Below are positions 60,613 through 64,000 of a DNA stretch of 64,000 nucleotides, piece after piece. The stretch spans positions 6,892,095 to 6,956,094 of the forward strand of contig VZRN01006818.1 in assembly GCA_013397935.1 (NCBI GenBank), given 5' to 3'. A model generated the notes under the pieces. It ran no database searches. It worked only from the letters and a program-made list of their open reading frames with translations, and was not told the origin of the DNA. Numbering within the stretch: the stretch's first letter is position 1; every line of letters begins with the position of its first letter. The DNA comes from Dasyornis broadbenti. Lineage: Eukaryota; Chordata; Aves; Passeriformes; Dasyornithidae. A program made the translations under genes and the position numbers.

Positions 60613-60788
60613 ACTATTTCCTTAGCACTTTACGTAGTGCTCTTCAGGTTTAAAGCCCTTTACACAAATTATTGTAATTAGTTCTCACATCTCCTCTGAG
60701 ATAGGTGAGTAAATATCATTATCCTCATTTTTACAGATGGGGACTCTCATCTGGAGAGGTTAAGTAACTTGCCCAAGGCCACAAGGGG
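60613..60788 (-). mobile_element. MIR-type SINE, well preserved core
   Basis: The upper strand reads as the reverse complement of a MIR element, with blocks in the expected order. These are CTTAGCACTTTACG, a GCCCTTTACACAAATTATTG block, TCTCCTCTGAGATAGGTGAG, ATTATCCTCATTTTTACAG, ATGGGGACTCTCATCTGGAG, and finally AGGTTAAGTAACTTGCCCAA then GGCCACAAGG. MIR is an ancient tRNA-derived SINE with an L2-related tail, common in mammals and rare in birds. The central core-SINE part is unusually intact for an element this old. The tRNA-like head beyond GGCCACAAGG is not clearly present. Confidence 0.8.
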
Positions 60789-63700
60789 GAATATTGTTAT
60801 AGCTAGTCCTGAAAACTTAAGAGCTATTATCTCAGTCCTTTACTTCATTTCTTAGATGGCAACTCAAGTTGTTAATGGTTACTTCTGTGTTATAGAAACT
60901 TGTTCCCTGATTTTACTCCTTGTGCCTTAGCAATAATTTAAGCAAGGAAGAAATTGGATTTTCTGGAATTAGATTTATAGTTGAGTAATACAGCCTCCTT
61001 CAACAGAAATGCCAGTTTACCTTCCTGCTCTGCCTATAATTAAGTAGAAAAGGTAGTAGGCAATGCCCGCTACAGTTCTGCCTCATGATGCTGCCCAGTC
61101 CACAGAGACTTCGTCAGTTCATGTCATGTTATGCTGCAGCTCTGCTTTATTGGAGATGTAGAAAGTGCAGCCTATGGCGATTTTTCCATGCTGTGTATGT
61201 TGGACCTCAGAAAACTACTGATACTTGTTGTGTGTTCTTCTGTAGAAAACTCTTTTTCTTATATAAAGGATGTATAGAAGCAGGGATCTGTGTGTTGTTA
61301 TTTAAGTAATTCAAAATACCACATGGCTTTTGTTGTGTTTTGCAGGCTGTTGTATTTAATGTCAAAAAAAAAAAAAAAAATCCATCTCTTGGTCTCATCT
61401 CCAGCTAGAGGATATTTAAGGAATTGAGTTTACTGTTTGAATTTTCTGTTTCTTGAACTTTGAGGAGAGGTTAGTCACAATGCAAAGAATTCAAGGAATT
61501 TAGAAGACTAGTCAATATTGTATTTCAAAAGGATAGTGAATGGGAAAAAATGGAAAGGAATATTGATATTTTAGAAATGTATTGCCTGTCTCTTAACAGC
61601 TATACCATGAAAAATGGAAATGTAGCTAAGATTTATATTATGTATATGATGTTAATACAACTTGTGTCTTTTAGATTCACTTGCTGTTAGACTGTGCTAA
61701 CATTAGCACAGTGGTACAGAGCAGGAAGCTGTGAGCCTCACGTTACCAGTAAATGGGGAAATGGGTGAATGCTTGCAGGTTTCCAGTTACACAAGAAGTG
61801 CTGGAGGATAAATGGAGAAGGGGAGGTTTTTTAAGGAAGTTTGTCCAAGCAGAAGTTGTAATGATTAAGATGAGAACTCAAACGTAGGATGGAGCTCATG
61901 CCCTCTTGTTCAGTCAGACCTTTCCTTTGCTAACTTGAATGTGAATTATTGTCAGGATTTTCTATCATCGTCTAGTTTCACAGGGAGAGGTGTTGCACTT
62001 GACTGATTTACCTACAAAGGCAGAGGCATCTGGGTTTTTTTGATATTTCATAGATGGTGTGAGATTTCTCTGTGGGGCTGCTAGCTGCTACACAAGAGCC
62101 ATGAGAGATCCACATCCCACTTGCGGGAGATGCTTTGTGTACACAAGGGTAGGTTTGATAGCACCACATGCCTCGTTGGGGCTTCTCTGATGTTGTATTC
62201 TGAGTCCTGTAAAACACTTTAAAGGTTTTAAACCTCTTTCTCAGTTACCTTGCACAGACATTTGTACCAGAATGGAAAGATGAAAAAGTGGAAGGAGCCC
62301 AAGCAAGAGAGTGACATAACACGCTTTATGAATCCAAGTGAAGGAGAAAATACTGAATATTTTGCCAGACATTCTGGGAGCTGTATGCTCAGCATATGTG
62401 CAGCAAGCGACATTTGATCCGCTACCAATGGGGTGGCAAAATTAGTCATCAGTGGAAGTGTTAGGTAATTTTTCATGCTAATGATTAAACTAACCAGAGA
62501 CTTCACAGAAAGTTAGTATGTAAAGCTTGAAAAATTAAATAGCCATTTGCTAGCATGGTAGCCCACCTCCCTTCCAGACACACATACTCCCTTTTGTATG
62601 AGTTATGGATTATTTAGTCTGTAAATTCAACCAAAATCTCTCCAGGAAAAATTCAGTCGCATATAACTATTTGTAATATGTGTTATCAAAATCGTCTTCT
62701 GAGTGTCCTACTCTTTGGTTTTAAAACATATGCATTTATTTAAATATGATTTGCAAGGGTTTTATTCTGTTAGCTATGGTGAAAATGTTGGTCCTTTCTG
62801 TTTTTTCACAGTATGAATACTGGATTATCTTTAAGTATTTGTGTAACCCAAAAGTAAATACTCTCTCTGTCACTGGATTTTACGAATTAAAGGAATTAAC
62901 TATACATAGTAATTATTAAAATTTCTCCATTTCCCTATACTAAAGTCACCAAGGTTTGGTTACTTTTGACACATCATCTAGAAACCTTGTTAGTAATAAT
63001 TTATCAATATATAATTACTCTGTTACTACGAACTAAGGGTATCTTTCACTTTGGCTTTGCTGTAGTGGCTATCATAGCTTGCTATGAGATCCCTGCAAGC
63101 AGTCCAAGATTTTGATTTACTTATTTTTCTTTTGCAAACTTTTTGTCATTAAGATGATGAATATACCTCACAAAAAAACCCCACAAGGATTCGTGTGTTG
63201 ATGATGGAGAGGTCGGTATGATTTTATGTTCTCTGACTTGTGACCCTCTCTCTTTTCTGCGCCATATCATCACTGGCGGCAGAATCAGCATTATAAACCT
63301 CATGCTTCCTGCAGTCATGATATCTCAACTACTCAAAATCTATGAAGCTGATTTTGTTTGAATTTTGAAACTTTATATCTGGCCATCTCTGTTACTCCTA
63401 TGTGTCTATAACAGTATGCAGCAGAAGGAGAGGGCTACTGAAATGACAAATCAGAAGGTAAAATATGGACATGATAAAGGCAAAGATTGTTTAGATAAAT
63501 GTTGAAAGGAACATTTGGGAAACTTTTAATCAAATAGAGACTATGTTCTCTTTTAAACAGAAAAGAGAATTTAGAAAAGAAGCTATGCATTCTTGCTGTC
63601 TGCCTGCTTTGAGCTTCTTGTAGGCAGGTAGGAAGGCCTGTTGATGAGGAAAGCAAACATGGCTCTGCCAAATTCACCATCAGGATCAGAAAGAGGAGCC

Positions 63701-64000
63701 AGGGAGCCAGAGAAAAAAAAAATCCTCAACACTTATTATATATCAAGATCAAGAGTCCTTGATAATGGATCTATAGGTTAAATCAGAGCAAAGGCTAAGC
63801 TAAGATCGGAAGTCAGATACCTGCAACAGGAGCAAACACTGAATGAAAGGAATGCATAAGGCAGTGAACTCATTCTGCTGCTCAAAGGTCTTCCATGGGG
63901 CTGCCTGCTGACTCCTTGGGGTGGGTTCTCTTCTGGCAGAAGTCACAGCTATGACAGCTGATTTGCCCCCAGACAGACTATGATTCATTATTGTCCGTGC
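60789..64000. other. Non-coding span to the window end
   Basis: No gene is recognised. A run of 17 A lies at 61,364-61,380, after AGGCTGTTGTATTTAATGTC, without a recognisable retroposon body. Open frames at 61,085, 62,228 and 63,435 show no motif. Confidence 0.55.

Noticed and set aside
63195..63240. TGATGAT followed by CTGA, as in a C/D-box small nucleolar RNA
   Set aside because: The boxes are too close together, there is no terminal stem, and no C'/D' pair is visible.
1..64000. tRNA, rRNA, CRISPR, operon or prokaryotic insertion-sequence features
   Set aside because: None seen. The sequence is vertebrate in character, and the only tRNA similarity is the decayed SINE head at 11,675-11,750.

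Overview
The window reads as non-coding nuclear DNA of a vertebrate, most likely a bird or close sauropsid relative. The pointers are an AT-rich, CpG-poor background, a single sharp CpG island, remnants of CR1 LINE 3' ends, a MIR-type SINE, and a very low overall load of interspersed repeats. There is no bacterial or viral gene organisation. No long open frame looks like a complete protein gene, and almost every ATG frame of 60-140 codons appears to be chance. No gene in the window could be named.

Layout. Positions 1-25,980 are AT-rich, gene-poor sequence. They hold a coding-like minus-strand segment broken by one in-frame stop (12,155-12,556), a tRNA-related SINE fragment (about 11,675-11,750), a degenerate local repeat (16,690-16,945), a CR1 fragment (18,240-18,575) and two weak exon candidates. 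A CpG island follows at about 25,985-27,310, with its middle 721 bases missing as N. At its left edge is a near-consensus splice donor on the minus strand, so a minus-strand gene probably starts in the island and runs leftward. Positions 27,311-64,000 are again AT-rich. They hold several plus-strand exon-like segments (the best at 33,275-33,370 and 43,249-43,326), an exact 59-bp tandem duplication (36,859-36,976), a CR1 3'-end remnant (41,743-41,810), a second gap inside a poly-A run (46,912-46,936), AT-rich palindromic or homeodomain-like clusters (about 52.0 and 54.57 kb), low-complexity T/G or A/C tracts, and a well-preserved MIR-type SINE (60,613-60,788).

Base skew supports divergent transcription from the island. 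In six 60-base lines counted by hand to its right, G exceeds C (102 to 62). In six lines to its left, C slightly exceeds G (67 to 54). My reading is a promoter island, possibly bidirectional, with the 5' introns of two large genes on either side. Only the leftward gene has splice-site support. The sample is small, and the exon calls rest on splice signals and open frames alone, without homology evidence.
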